From NCBI GenBank assembly GCA_018969805.1, contig JAGWXQ010000096.1, forward strand, positions 1 to 6,033: 6,033 nt of DNA, given 5' to 3'. How positions within the stretch are numbered: position 1 is the stretch's first letter; each line of letters opens with the position of its first letter. Below are positions 1 through 5,879 of this stretch, piece by piece. The notes beneath the pieces are model-generated. The model was given only the letters and a program-made list of their open reading frames with translations. It was not told the DNA's origin and did no database searches. The DNA is from Paenibacillaceae bacterium. Its GTDB lineage: Bacteria; Bacillota; Bacilli; Paenibacillales; YIM-B00363. Made by a program: the position numbers and the translations under genes.

Positions 1-422
1 CCCATCGACGTGGACGAAACGTCCACACACCGCGCATGCGCCACATGCGCATCCAAAAACGTTTGGCACTGTGAAAACGCGACCGGATGCGAGTACACCT
101 CTTGCACACGATGCCACGGTGGCACGTTGCCTTCCAACGGCGCCCCGATTGCATGAAACCGTATTGCATACGACCACTCTGCACAAATGGTGAGCTCCGC
201 ACACACATCGATCAACCGATCCATATGCGCATGCACAGAACCTTCGATCGTATTTTCAATTGGAATGACCCCAAAATCGACATCGCCACTTTGGACGCGC
301 GCAAAAATGTTCCGGATATCCGTATCGTATTTGTTTTCCATATCAACATGTACATAACTTTTTAAGCACAAAGTCGCTTCTTCTGAAAACGTCGCTGGTC
401 CAAGCAAGGCGATTACGGCCAT
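1..422 (-). CDS. pheA: Prephenate dehydratase, N-terminal part (cut by window edge)
   Basis: Converts prephenate to phenylpyruvate in the last steps of phenylalanine synthesis; cytosolic. I translated the minus strand from ATG at 422: 140 complete codons are visible and the frame stays open to the left edge, so the gene is cut by the window. Seen: the N-terminal IALLGPATFSEEA stretch (residues 4-16), typical of the family's GPxGTFSE-like start with one residue fewer; VIPIENTIEGSV (52-63), matching the conserved PIENSxEGxV motif; and VYSHPVAFSQCQTFL (109-123), matching the SHPQALAQC-type motif. The catalytic T-R-F motif and any C-terminal ACT domain lie outside the window. The start overlaps the thrB stop by 10 nt (413-422). 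GGCGGTGA at 434-427, inside thrB, is a near-perfect ribosome binding site, so translational coupling to thrB is likely. Family assignment is firm; intactness of the full gene cannot be judged. Confidence 0.93.
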   Translation of the reverse strand, partial: MAVIALLGPATFSEEATLCLKSYVHVDMENKYDTDIRNIFARVQSGDVDFGVIPIENTIEGSVHAHMDRLIDVCAELTICAEWSYAIRFHAIGAPLEGNVPPWHRVQEVYSHPVAFSQCQTFLDAHVAHARCVDVSSTSM

Positions 423-1384
423 CGGATCACCGCCGAACCGCGCGCTTGCTCTGCTTGTGCCACGACGTCCTCAAAAGGTACAGTACAATCCGTTATCCTC
501 GCACCTACACGGGCGATGCGCAAACCGAGCACCGTCGGACGATGTGGACGCGCCAACGTGTCCGTCATATACCGCGCCAATGCTTCGTTGTGCTCCGACG
601 ACACAAGCGCCATGACCGTCGGACCCGCTCCACTAAGCACACAGCCAAGCGCACCATAGTCCCGCGCACCCGCACATACGTCCGCAAGCCCCGAAACGAG
701 TCCCATCCGATACGGTTCGTGCAAACGATCGCGCATCGCATGCGTCAACAACGCAACGTTGCCCGTCGCAAGCGCCGCGACGAGCAACGCCACATGGGAT
801 ACATTGTGCACAGCATCCGCAAACGGAACTGTCGTCGGCAACACCGCCCGAGACGCATGGGTAGACAACGCATAGTGCGGAATCGCCACAACTGCCGAAA
901 GCAGTTCTGGCACCGGCAATACCGCCGCAACGACACCCGCGTCTGTTTGCGATGCCACAGTACATTGCCCATACAACGCCGCAGCCACGTTGTCCGGATG
1001 CCCCTCCATGCGCGCTGCAAGCGTCAACATGTCCGCACGCGTCAGTCGATCGCCCATCAGCGCATTGGCCGCCACGATCGCCGCCACAATCGCCGCCGCA
1101 CTGCTTCCCAAACCACGCGCCAACGGAATCGCACTATACATCTGCACACGTACCGGGGGCATCACACACCCGACGTGTGCAAACACACCCCGCATCGTGC
1201 GCAACACCAAATTGTGCTCGTTGACCGGCACCCCGCGCAATGCGTCGCCATACACATCGATGCGCGCCTGTTCTTCCATACGTACGTCCAGCCATAAAGG
1301 CAGTTCCAATGCGACAGCAAGCGCATCAAAACCTGGACCAACGTTTGCGGAAGATGCCGGCACACATACACGCACGCTACGCAT
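413..1384 (-). CDS. thrB: Homoserine kinase (GHMP kinase family)
   Basis: Phosphorylates L-homoserine with ATP to O-phosphohomoserine, the substrate of threonine synthase; cytosolic. At 323 aa it has the usual family length. All three GHMP-kinase motifs are visible: VPASSANVGPGFDALAVAL at residues 8-26, the ATP-binding loop PLARGLGSSAAA at 87-98, and the C-terminal GCVLSGAGPTVMAL at 247-260. GHPDNVAAALYG (128-139) is also characteristic of ThrB. The frame stays open upstream to 1477, but the start at 1384 is chosen because the protein then begins directly before motif 1, the ATG overlaps the hom stop by 8 nt, and AGGTG (1393-1389) lies just upstream. hom precedes it and pheA follows, overlapping by 10 nt. 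thrC, which separates hom and thrB in B. subtilis, is absent here. Homoserine kinase is clearly favoured over other GHMP kinases by context and the GHPDN motif. Confidence 0.96.
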   Translation of the reverse strand: MRSVRVCVPASSANVGPGFDALAVALELPLWLDVRMEEQARIDVYGDALRGVPVNEHNLVLRTMRGVFAHVGCVMPPVRVQMYSAIPLARGLGSSAAAIVAAIVAANALMGDRLTRADMLTLAARMEGHPDNVAAALYGQCTVASQTDAGVVAAVLPVPELLSAVVAIPHYALSTHASRAVLPTTVPFADAVHNVSHVALLVAALATGNVALLTHAMRDRLHEPYRMGLVSGLADVCAGARDYGALGCVLSGAGPTVMALVSSEHNEALARYMTDTLARPHRPTVLGLRIARVGARITDCTVPFEDVVAQAEQARGSAVIRWP

Positions 1385-2657
1385 CGAGCACCTGATACAC
1401 ACTTTTGACGTGCTCAACCGCATCGAGCCGCTCAAGCGCTTCCAAGCACTGCGCATGCGCCGCACGGTGGGTCTCATGCGTGATCAAAATGACGTCTACA
1501 GGTCCATCCAATTGCGGACTTTGCTGCAATACTGATTGCAAGCTCACCCCAATCCGCGCAAACAAATCCGTAATTTGGGCAAGTACACCGACACGATCAG
1601 CGACCGAAAGCAAGTAAAAATACTTGCCCCGCACTTCTTCCTCCGGCAACAACGTCCGCAATGGCAATTCGCGCGACCACGTCTTGCCACTCACACCGAG
1701 CCGATTGTGCCGCACCGCCGCGATCACATCGGCGACGACCGATGCAGCCGTCGGCAAACTGCCCGCCCCCGCACCAACGTACATCGCTGCCCCGATCGCT
1801 TCACTATACACGTACACCGCATTAAACACACCGTGAACGGAAGCAAGCGGATGGGCATGATGCACCATCGTCGGCTGCACAGACACCGTGACGCGTTGCC
1901 CGACGCGCGCAGCAGTGCCAAGCAGTTTGACCGTATACCCGAGTTTTGCGCCATAGGCGATGTCCGCTTGTGTGACACGGTCAATTCCTTCCGTCGCAAC
2001 ATCGTCCAACTGCACTTCCGCATGAAACGCGAGCGTCGACAATATCGCCATCTTGCGCGCTGCATCCCATCCACACACGTCGGCAGACGGATCTGCTTCC
2101 GCATATCCGAGTGCCTGCGCTTCTTTCAACACCGCTTCATATGACGCGCCATCCGCCGCCATCCGCGTCAACATGTAATTCGTCGTGCCATTGACGATGC
2201 CACACAGCCGCGTAATGCGGTCCGACGCATAACTATGGGCGAGCGCACGAATGATCGGTATCCCCCCCGCAACACTCGCTTCATAAAACAAATCACACCC
2301 ATGCTCCAATGCAATCGCACACAGCTGCGCCCCATACCGTGCAACCACGTCTTTATTCGCTGTAACGACTGGTTTCCCCGCCCGCAACGCCCGTTCGATC
2401 AACGCACGCGTCTCTTCCAAGCCTCCCATCACTTCAATGACGAGATCAATGTCCGGATGCGCAACAATATCGTCTGCATTCGTCGTCCACACTGCATCGT
2501 CCAACAACGTGCCGCGTGGCCGTTCCAGCGTGCGCACGAGTACACGCGCGATGTGTACGTCCCCACCCGTCTGCTTGGCAATGTCTTCCCGATAGTGGTG
2601 CAAGATGTGCGCAACACCCGAACCGACTGTCCCAAACCCCATCAGACCGATGCGCAC
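1377..2657 (-). CDS. hom: Homoserine dehydrogenase with C-terminal ACT domain
   Basis: Reduces aspartate semialdehyde to homoserine with NAD(P)H, the branch point toward threonine and methionine; cytosolic. The 426-aa protein has the family's domain order. An N-terminal Rossmann fold carries GFGTVG at 7-12 and TANKD at 99-103 (Lys102). The catalytic domain carries YEASVAGGIPII (125-136), GIVNGTTNYML (153-163) and ADPSADVCGWDAARKMAIL (188-206), with the expected Asp198 and Lys202. A C-terminal ACT domain (about 345-426, beginning YFYLLSVADRVGVL) is a typical allosteric site, often for threonine. It starts at GTG, with GGAGG (2670-2666) 8 nt upstream inside the last codons of obg; only 3 nt separate the two genes. 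It ends TAG within the thrB start. The feedback ligand is an inference from the family, not visible here. Confidence 0.96.
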   Translation of the reverse strand: MRIGLMGFGTVGSGVAHILHHYREDIAKQTGGDVHIARVLVRTLERPRGTLLDDAVWTTNADDIVAHPDIDLVIEVMGGLEETRALIERALRAGKPVVTANKDVVARYGAQLCAIALEHGCDLFYEASVAGGIPIIRALAHSYASDRITRLCGIVNGTTNYMLTRMAADGASYEAVLKEAQALGYAEADPSADVCGWDAARKMAILSTLAFHAEVQLDDVATEGIDRVTQADIAYGAKLGYTVKLLGTAARVGQRVTVSVQPTMVHHAHPLASVHGVFNAVYVYSEAIGAAMYVGAGAGSLPTAASVVADVIAAVRHNRLGVSGKTWSRELPLRTLLPEEEVRGKYFYLLSVADRVGVLAQITDLFARIGVSLQSVLQQSPQLDGPVDVILITHETHRAAHAQCLEALERLDAVEHVKSVYQVLDA

Positions 2658-2660
2658 AGT

Positions 2661-3950
2661 TTATTCCTCCCCTTCCACATACTCAAATTCATATCCCCCG
2701 ATGCGCACCGTCGCCCCATGCTGCGCCCCGTGCTTGCGCAATGCGTGTTCGACCCCTTTTTTGCGCATAATAAACGCAAAACGTTGCATCGCGTCGTAGG
2801 ATCCAAACTTTGTACGCTTCGCAATTGCTTCGATTTCGTCACCCTCAACGACGTACACATCGTTGTCCCTCCGCACCGTCAACGGACGCACGGCAGATGG
2901 AGTATGCGTAATCACGACGTGGTCATTGCGCTCTGCTTGTACGTCTTGTGCGTACCGTCGATCGCGCTCCACACGCCGTGCAAGCTCGTACTTCAGTTGC
3001 TGTACCCCTTCACCCGTCATTGCAGACACCGCGCACACCGTGTCCCCCGCACACAATCGGACAAACGCTTCCAAACGCTCCTGTGCTTGCACATCGTCCA
3101 TCTTATTTGCGACAATGAGCGACGGACGATCCATGAGCGTCGCATCATACGCACGCACTTCATTGCGGGCTGTGCACAAATCCGCATACGGCTCGCGGCC
3201 CTCAATACCGGACATATCTACGACGTACACGATGACCGACGTCCGTGACACGTGCCGCAAAAAATCGTGCCCAAGCCCCTGCCCTTCATGCGCTCCATCG
3301 ATGAGCCCCGGAATGTCCGCCATGACAAAAGACACCCCGTCTTCGACGAACACGACACCCAAATTGGGTGTCAACGTCGTAAACGGATAGTTGCCAATTT
3401 TCGGCCTCGCAGCCGAACACGCCGCCAACAACGTGGACTTCCCGGCATTTGGCAATCCCACCAATCCGACATCTGCGATCACCTTTAACTCCAACCGGAC
3501 GTTGCGCTCCTCGCCCGACTCCCCTTTTTCTGCAATGTACGGCGCTGGTACTTTGGATGTCGAAAAACGACCGTTTCCCCGTCCACCTCGACCTCCGCGT
3601 GCGACGATACACTTCTGTCCATGGGTCGTCATATCCGCAAGAACGACCCCACGATCCACATCCGATACGACTGTCCCTGGGGGCACACGCACGAACAAAT
3701 CCGACGCATCCGCTCCGTGCTGCGACTTCGTCTTGCCCGCGTGTCCCCGCTCCGCGCGGTAATGCCGCTGGTGACGAAAGTCAATCAGCGTCCGAAGTCC
3801 TTCATCGACGACAAAAACGACGTCACCGCCATCTCCCCCGTCGCCCCCGGCAGGACCACCTTCTGGCACATAAATTTCACGGCGAAAAGAGACGATGCCA
3901 TCGCCACCATCCCCGCCCTTGACCCATACGTTGGCGACATCGACAAACAC
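2661..3950 (-). CDS. obg: Obg family GTPase (CgtA/ObgE)
   Basis: Essential GTPase that binds the 50S subunit and acts in its late assembly; in B. subtilis it is also needed for Spo0A phosphorelay activity and the general stress response. The 429-aa protein has the full Obg layout. The glycine-rich OBG fold covers residues 1-158 (KGGDGGDG 11-18, GGPAGGDGG 31-39). The G domain shows G1 GLPNAGKS (165-172), switch I TTLTP (191-195), G3 DIPG (212-215), G4 NKMD (282-285) and G5 SAMTGEG (309-315). The OCT domain covers about 355-429. The frame is open to an ATG at 3974, but GTG at 3950 is preferred: it gives MFVDVANVWVKGG, which matches the family's MFVD start, and GGGGGTG lies 7 nt upstream. The ATG has no ribosome site. 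Spo0B is 120 nt upstream and hom 3 nt downstream. No key motif is missing. Confidence 0.97.
   Translation of the reverse strand: MFVDVANVWVKGGDGGDGIVSFRREIYVPEGGPAGGDGGDGGDVVFVVDEGLRTLIDFRHQRHYRAERGHAGKTKSQHGADASDLFVRVPPGTVVSDVDRGVVLADMTTHGQKCIVARGGRGGRGNGRFSTSKVPAPYIAEKGESGEERNVRLELKVIADVGLVGLPNAGKSTLLAACSAARPKIGNYPFTTLTPNLGVVFVEDGVSFVMADIPGLIDGAHEGQGLGHDFLRHVSRTSVIVYVVDMSGIEGREPYADLCTARNEVRAYDATLMDRPSLIVANKMDDVQAQERLEAFVRLCAGDTVCAVSAMTGEGVQQLKYELARRVERDRRYAQDVQAERNDHVVITHTPSAVRPLTVRRDNDVYVVEGDEIEAIAKRTKFGSYDAMQRFAFIMRKKGVEHALRKHGAQHGATVRIGGYEFEYVEGEE
2666..2670 (-). promoter_or_regulatory. Ribosome binding site of hom, inside the end of obg
   Basis: GGAGG formed by the Gly-Glu-Glu codons at the end of obg, 8 nt before GTG at 2657. 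Supports the GTG start and tight coupling of hom to obg. Confidence 0.85.
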
Positions 3951-4070
3951 CGCATCACACCCCCGTCTGGGCATCGTGCACGATACGGATGATCCGCATG
4001 TGCAGACATCGCCACGATCCCCTACTCATACAACCCTTGCGATGCATCATATATAAACACGAACGAATTT
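3951..4070 (-). other. spo0B-obg intergenic gap
   Basis: 120 nt with no gene I would defend. It contains an AT-rich spot (TTTATATATGAT near 4057-4046) without a good -35 partner, the 12-bp palindrome ATCGTGCACGAT (3973-3984), the short inverted repeat CGGATGATCCG (3986-3996), a 31-codon open frame (4050-3955) without a ribosome site, and the obg ribosome site (3964-3958). Confidence 0.6.
3958..3964 (-). promoter_or_regulatory. Ribosome binding site of obg (decides a GTG start)
   Basis: GGGGGTG, 7 nt before GTG at 3950. It resembles GGAGGTG with one G for A. It lies downstream of the alternative ATG at 3974, which has no such site, and so supports the shorter protein beginning MFVD. Confidence 0.75.
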
Positions 4071-4697
4071 TCATATGGAGACATAACAGTCCGCGCGCTC
4101 CAGCACACTCCAGCGCACATGCGCACATTGGCTCGACACATCACTGTGCCAGCTCACACACAACGCGCGTACGTCGTGCACACTGCATCGTGCGCGCGCA
4201 TCACATATCGCATCGTACAATACTTCTGGATTACATTGGCCGCAAATCGAAACCGTCAACGCCCACTCCCGCTGCGCACTCGTCAAACGCACGTTTAGCG
4301 AAGACGAACCATCCGCAGGAAACGCTTCCTCACACCGATGCAAAAATGTCCTAATGACGAGGGGCAACGATTGCATATCATGCACCGCAGCTACACAGCC
4401 ATAATGCTCCCCTTGCAATGCAACCGCATACGGCAACGGCATGGCTACGTACGACAACAAAAACGAAGAAACAGAAACAGGAGGAATATCGACAAACGCT
4501 TGTGAGTCATGCAATTTTTGTGCCAACTGCAAAATGTATTTTTGTGCTTGGTCACCCCGATCGAGCTGCACGTACCCAAGCAACACCTGCAATGCATTCG
4601 CCCATTCGTGCCATTGCGAACGCACCATTCCCAACCAACGGTCGTGCTGATGGTGTTGCTCCAACAACAAGTCACACTGTTTTGCCATTTGGTCCAA
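4071..4697 (-). CDS. spo0B: Spo0B-like sporulation initiation phosphotransferase
   Basis: In the B. subtilis phosphorelay, Spo0B takes phosphate from Spo0F~P on a histidine and passes it to Spo0A, starting sporulation. The 208-aa protein here is divergent, but WHEWANALQVLLGYVQLD (29-46) aligns with the RHDWMNKLQLI region of B. subtilis Spo0B: His30 matches the phosphorylated histidine, and W32, N34, L36 and Q37 are shared. The following segment to about residue 84 fits a second helix of the four-helix dimerisation domain. The remainder would be the degenerate ATPase-like C-terminal domain. The gene sits between rpmA and obg exactly as spo0B does in Bacillus, the strongest support. TTG is chosen as start because AAGGAGG (4711-4705) lies 7 nt before it; the in-frame ATG at 4688 would be 16 nt away. 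The protein has ten cysteines, including CGQC at 152-155, which is odd. Assignment by position and one motif; biochemical equivalence is inferred. Confidence 0.8.
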   Translation of the reverse strand: MDQMAKQCDLLLEQHHQHDRWLGMVRSQWHEWANALQVLLGYVQLDRGDQAQKYILQLAQKLHDSQAFVDIPPVSVSSFLLSYVAMPLPYAVALQGEHYGCVAAVHDMQSLPLVIRTFLHRCEEAFPADGSSSLNVRLTSAQREWALTVSICGQCNPEVLYDAICDARARCSVHDVRALCVSWHSDVSSQCAHVRWSVLERADCYVSI

Positions 4698-4704
4698 CGA
4701 CCAC

Positions 4705-4711
4705 CCTCCTT
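4705..4711 (-). promoter_or_regulatory. Ribosome binding site of spo0B (decides a TTG start)
   Basis: AAGGAGG ends 7 nt before TTG at 4697 and 16 nt before the next in-frame ATG at 4688. The spacing favours TTG. Confidence 0.8.
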
Positions 4712-4719
4712 ATGAAACA

Positions 4720-4753
4720 AGCAAACCCCGACGATGTGCGGTCAGGGTTTGCT
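4720..4753 (-). terminator. Hairpin between rpmA and spo0B: possible terminator or attenuator
   Basis: On the transcribed strand AGCAAACCC (4753-4745) pairs perfectly with GGGTTTGCT (4728-4720). Inside, GAC/GTC adds three more pairs after one mismatch, closing an 8-nt loop. The stem is followed by TGTTTCAT, a T-rich but interrupted tract, so termination would be partial. It begins 11 nt after the rpmA stop and ends 8 nt before the spo0B ribosome site. It fits separation of the abundant ribosomal-protein message from low-level spo0B-obg expression. Confidence 0.55.
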
Positions 4754-4764
4754 GCCCATATTCA

Positions 4765-5046
4765 TTATGCCTCACACGGAACGATACATACGCGCTTGCG
4801 ATCGCGTCCCCACCGCTGGAAGCGAACAACGCCCGATTTTAACGCAAAAAGCGTGTCGTCCGACCCGATGCCGACATGCGCACCCGGATAAATGCGTGTA
4901 CCGCGTTGGCGTACCAAAATGTTGCCCGCGCGCACCATCTGCCCATCGGCACGCTTTACGCCCAGCCGTTTGGAGTGGCTGTCTCGTCCGTTTTTCGTCG
5001 ATCCGACCCCTTTTTTGGATGCGAACCATTGCAAATGCAACATCAT
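4765..5046 (-). CDS. rpmA: 50S ribosomal protein L27 (with cleavable N-terminus)
   Basis: L27 sits in the 50S subunit with its N-terminal tail near the peptidyl-transferase centre. The 93-aa product shows the family core ASKKGVGSTKNGRDSHSKRLG (split: residues 9-18 and 19-29), followed by GNILVRQRGTRIYPG (41-55), VGIGSDDTLFAL (58-69) and the basic C-terminus. As in other Firmicutes, the mature Ala-Ser-Lys-Lys start is preceded by a short leader, here MMLHLQWF, expected to be removed by Prp between Phe8 and Ala9. The third residue of the recognition motif is Trp (LQWF) where S. aureus has Phe (LQFF). The first of two tandem ATGs is chosen: AAGGAGG (5061-5055) is 8 nt from it, and it forms an ATGA overlap with the prp stop (5043-5046). 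The second ATG would shorten the leader by one residue. Confidence 0.97.
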   Translation of the reverse strand: MMLHLQWFASKKGVGSTKNGRDSHSKRLGVKRADGQMVRAGNILVRQRGTRIYPGAHVGIGSDDTLFALKSGVVRFQRWGRDRKRVCIVPCEA

Positions 5047-5396
5047 GCTGATCCCCTCCTTTCTCCTTCTGTACGACGAACGATCCGAACGTGATCCGGA
5101 TAATGATGCGCAATCAACTGCATCATCGCCTCCATCCCACGCAACAACAGCTGGACGTCAGGTACACGCGCCTGATCTTCCGAACACACCACGTCCAACT
5201 GTCCCCGCGCGCCAGCATGAACCGTGATCTGCACGCCCGTCAACGTCCCTATGGCATGTACCGTCCCAAACGATACCATACTCACTGCAGCACATACGAT
5301 GTCAGAGCCCTCCGGTGCATAGCCCGCATGACCCGAAACGTCAACACGCACGATACACTCTTCCTGAGGCAAAACATACACAGAAACCGTAATCAT
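5043..5396 (-). CDS. prp: Ribosomal-processing cysteine protease Prp (YsxB family)
   Basis: Prp removes the N-terminal extension of pre-L27, which is required for functional ribosomes in Firmicutes; cytosolic, essential in S. aureus. The 117-aa protein carries the diagnostic SGHAGYA at 21-27 and SDIVCAAVS at 31-39, placing the catalytic pair at His23 and Cys35 with the family's spacing. A Pro/Glu-Gly segment lies between them. It sits between the L21 and L27 genes, the standard place for this protease, and its substrate is the next gene. The ATG overlaps the rplU stop as ATGA (5393-5396), and its own stop overlaps the rpmA start the same way (5043-5046). I see no Shine-Dalgarno sequence before the start, so translation probably depends on ribosomes finishing rplU. 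No catalytic residue is missing. Confidence 0.95.
   Translation of the reverse strand: MITVSVYVLPQEECIVRVDVSGHAGYAPEGSDIVCAAVSMVSFGTVHAIGTLTGVQITVHAGARGQLDVVCSEDQARVPDVQLLLRGMEAMMQLIAHHYPDHVRIVRRTEGERRGSA
5055..5061 (-). promoter_or_regulatory. Ribosome binding site of rpmA
   Basis: AAGGAGG, 8 nt before the first of two tandem ATGs and inside the last codons of prp. This is a near-consensus site, in contrast to prp, which has none; it suits the need for more L27 than protease. Confidence 0.85.
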
Positions 5397-5713
5397 ACAG
5401 AAGGTCGTGCAATACGCTCAATCGTAACCCGTGTGAACGGCTGTCGGTGCCCTTTTTTCTTACGCACATTTTTTTTCGGCTTGTACGTAAAAACGATAAT
5501 CTTCTTTGCCTTTCCGTGGCCCTCCACAACACCGTGGACAGCTGCACCGACTACGCGTGGCGCGCCAACAAGCGTCCCTTGCGCATCAGAAAGCAACAGC
5601 ACTTCATCAAAACACACGGGTGCACCGGCTTCCCCTTCCAGCTTCTCCACGGTAATCGTATCCCCTTCGCGAACACGATACTGCTTGCCTCCAGTACATA
5701 CAATCGCATACAT
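5393..5713 (-). CDS. rplU: 50S ribosomal protein L21
   Basis: L21 is an early-binding large-subunit protein that contacts 23S rRNA and L20. The 106-aa product matches the family in length and motifs: MYAIVCTGGKQYRVREGD (1-18), TVEKLEGEAG (21-30), and the C-terminal signature KIIVFTYKPKKNVRKKKGHRQ (split: 71-80 and 81-91) followed by PFTRVTIERI. The frame is open to an ATG at 5734, but ATG at 5713 is chosen: it gives the canonical MYAI start, and GGAGGTG (5729-5723) lies 9 nt upstream, inside the would-be extension. It is the first gene of the rplU-prp-rpmA unit and its stop overlaps the prp start by 4 nt. The upstream leader contains a strong hairpin that may control expression. Confidence 0.97.
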   Translation of the reverse strand: MYAIVCTGGKQYRVREGDTITVEKLEGEAGAPVCFDEVLLLSDAQGTLVGAPRVVGAAVHGVVEGHGKAKKIIVFTYKPKKNVRKKKGHRQPFTRVTIERIARPSV

Positions 5714-5722
5714 CTGCGTCTC

Positions 5723-5729
5723 CACCTCC
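5723..5729 (-). promoter_or_regulatory. Ribosome binding site of rplU
   Basis: GGAGGTG, 9 nt before ATG at 5713. It fixes the start, since the upstream in-frame ATG at 5734 would place this site inside the coding sequence. The CACCT at 5761-5757 is complementary to AGGTG in it. Confidence 0.85.
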
Positions 5730-5761
5730 CTCATCGGTCTAAGACTCGTCTACACCAGGTG

Positions 5762-5791
5762 CCTGCACAAAACAATCGTCTTGTCCGCAGG
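5762..5791 (-). promoter_or_regulatory. Leader hairpin upstream of rplU
   Basis: In the transcript CCTGC (5791-5787) pairs with GCAGG (5766-5762). After a 2-nt GG bulge, ACAAGA pairs with TTTTGT (one G-U pair) around the 6-nt loop CGATTG. This gives an 11-bp bulged stem ending 33 nt before the rplU Shine-Dalgarno sequence. There is no run of U after it, so it is not an intrinsic terminator. Control of rplU by a ribosomal protein, as for the L21 leader, is plausible but inferred. Confidence 0.5.
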
Positions 5792-5848
5792 TCTTTTGTC
5801 CCGATCCGCAATTTTTCCCATCGACAACGCCTGACGACCAAATATCAG

Positions 5849-5879
5849 CGCGTCCCCAGCAGCGGAAAAAACGGACGCG
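5849..5879 (-). repeat. GC-rich inverted repeat in the rplU leader
   Basis: CGCGTCC (5879-5873) and GGACGCG (5855-5849) are perfect 7-bp arms around a 17-nt interior that begins with G and six T's on the transcribed strand. It could be an upstream stem of the leader RNA. Alternatively, the T6 run at 5871-5866, preceded by the weak CGTAC/GTACG stem (5895-5878), could be a poor terminator of the SLH gene; the two structures share bases and would exclude each other. Confidence 0.4.

Noticed and set aside
10..26. Perfect 7-bp inverted repeat with AAA loop (GTGGACG/CGTCCAC)
   Set aside because: Lies inside pheA coding sequence with no T tract; short palindromes are common in this composition. No sign of a regulatory role.
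446..1297. Long plus-strand open frame opposite thrB (and similar ones opposite hom/obg at 2235-3248 and rplU/prp at 5091-5834)
   Set aside because: The products are Arg/His/Pro-rich with no recognisable motif, and they lie antisense to well-supported genes; typical of the antisense frame of G+C-rich coding DNA.
1385..1477. Longer thrB with 31 extra N-terminal residues
   Set aside because: The extension lies inside hom in another frame and has no family match; ATG at 1384 places motif 1 at the normal position and has a ribosome site.
3951..3974. Obg starting at ATG 3974 (8 extra residues)
   Set aside because: No ribosome site upstream; the extra residues are not part of the conserved MFVD start, which GTG 3950 reproduces.
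3785..4015. 76-codon minus-strand frame overlapping the obg start
   Set aside because: It has a fair AGGGG before an internal ATG, but most of it is out-of-frame obg sequence with low-complexity composition and no family match.
3955..4050. 31-codon minus-strand frame in the spo0B-obg gap, ending just before obg
   Set aside because: No ribosome site before its tandem ATGs and no recognisable sequence; short frames of this size are expected by chance. A leader peptide cannot be excluded.
4046..4057. AT-rich TTTATATATGAT as a -10 box for obg
   Set aside because: No acceptable -35 hexamer at 16-18 nt upstream (candidates are ATGAAA or CTCCAT), so I did not call a promoter.
5714..5734. L21 starting at ATG 5734 (7 extra residues)
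   Set aside because: The would-be extension is the ribosome binding site of the canonical MYAI start.
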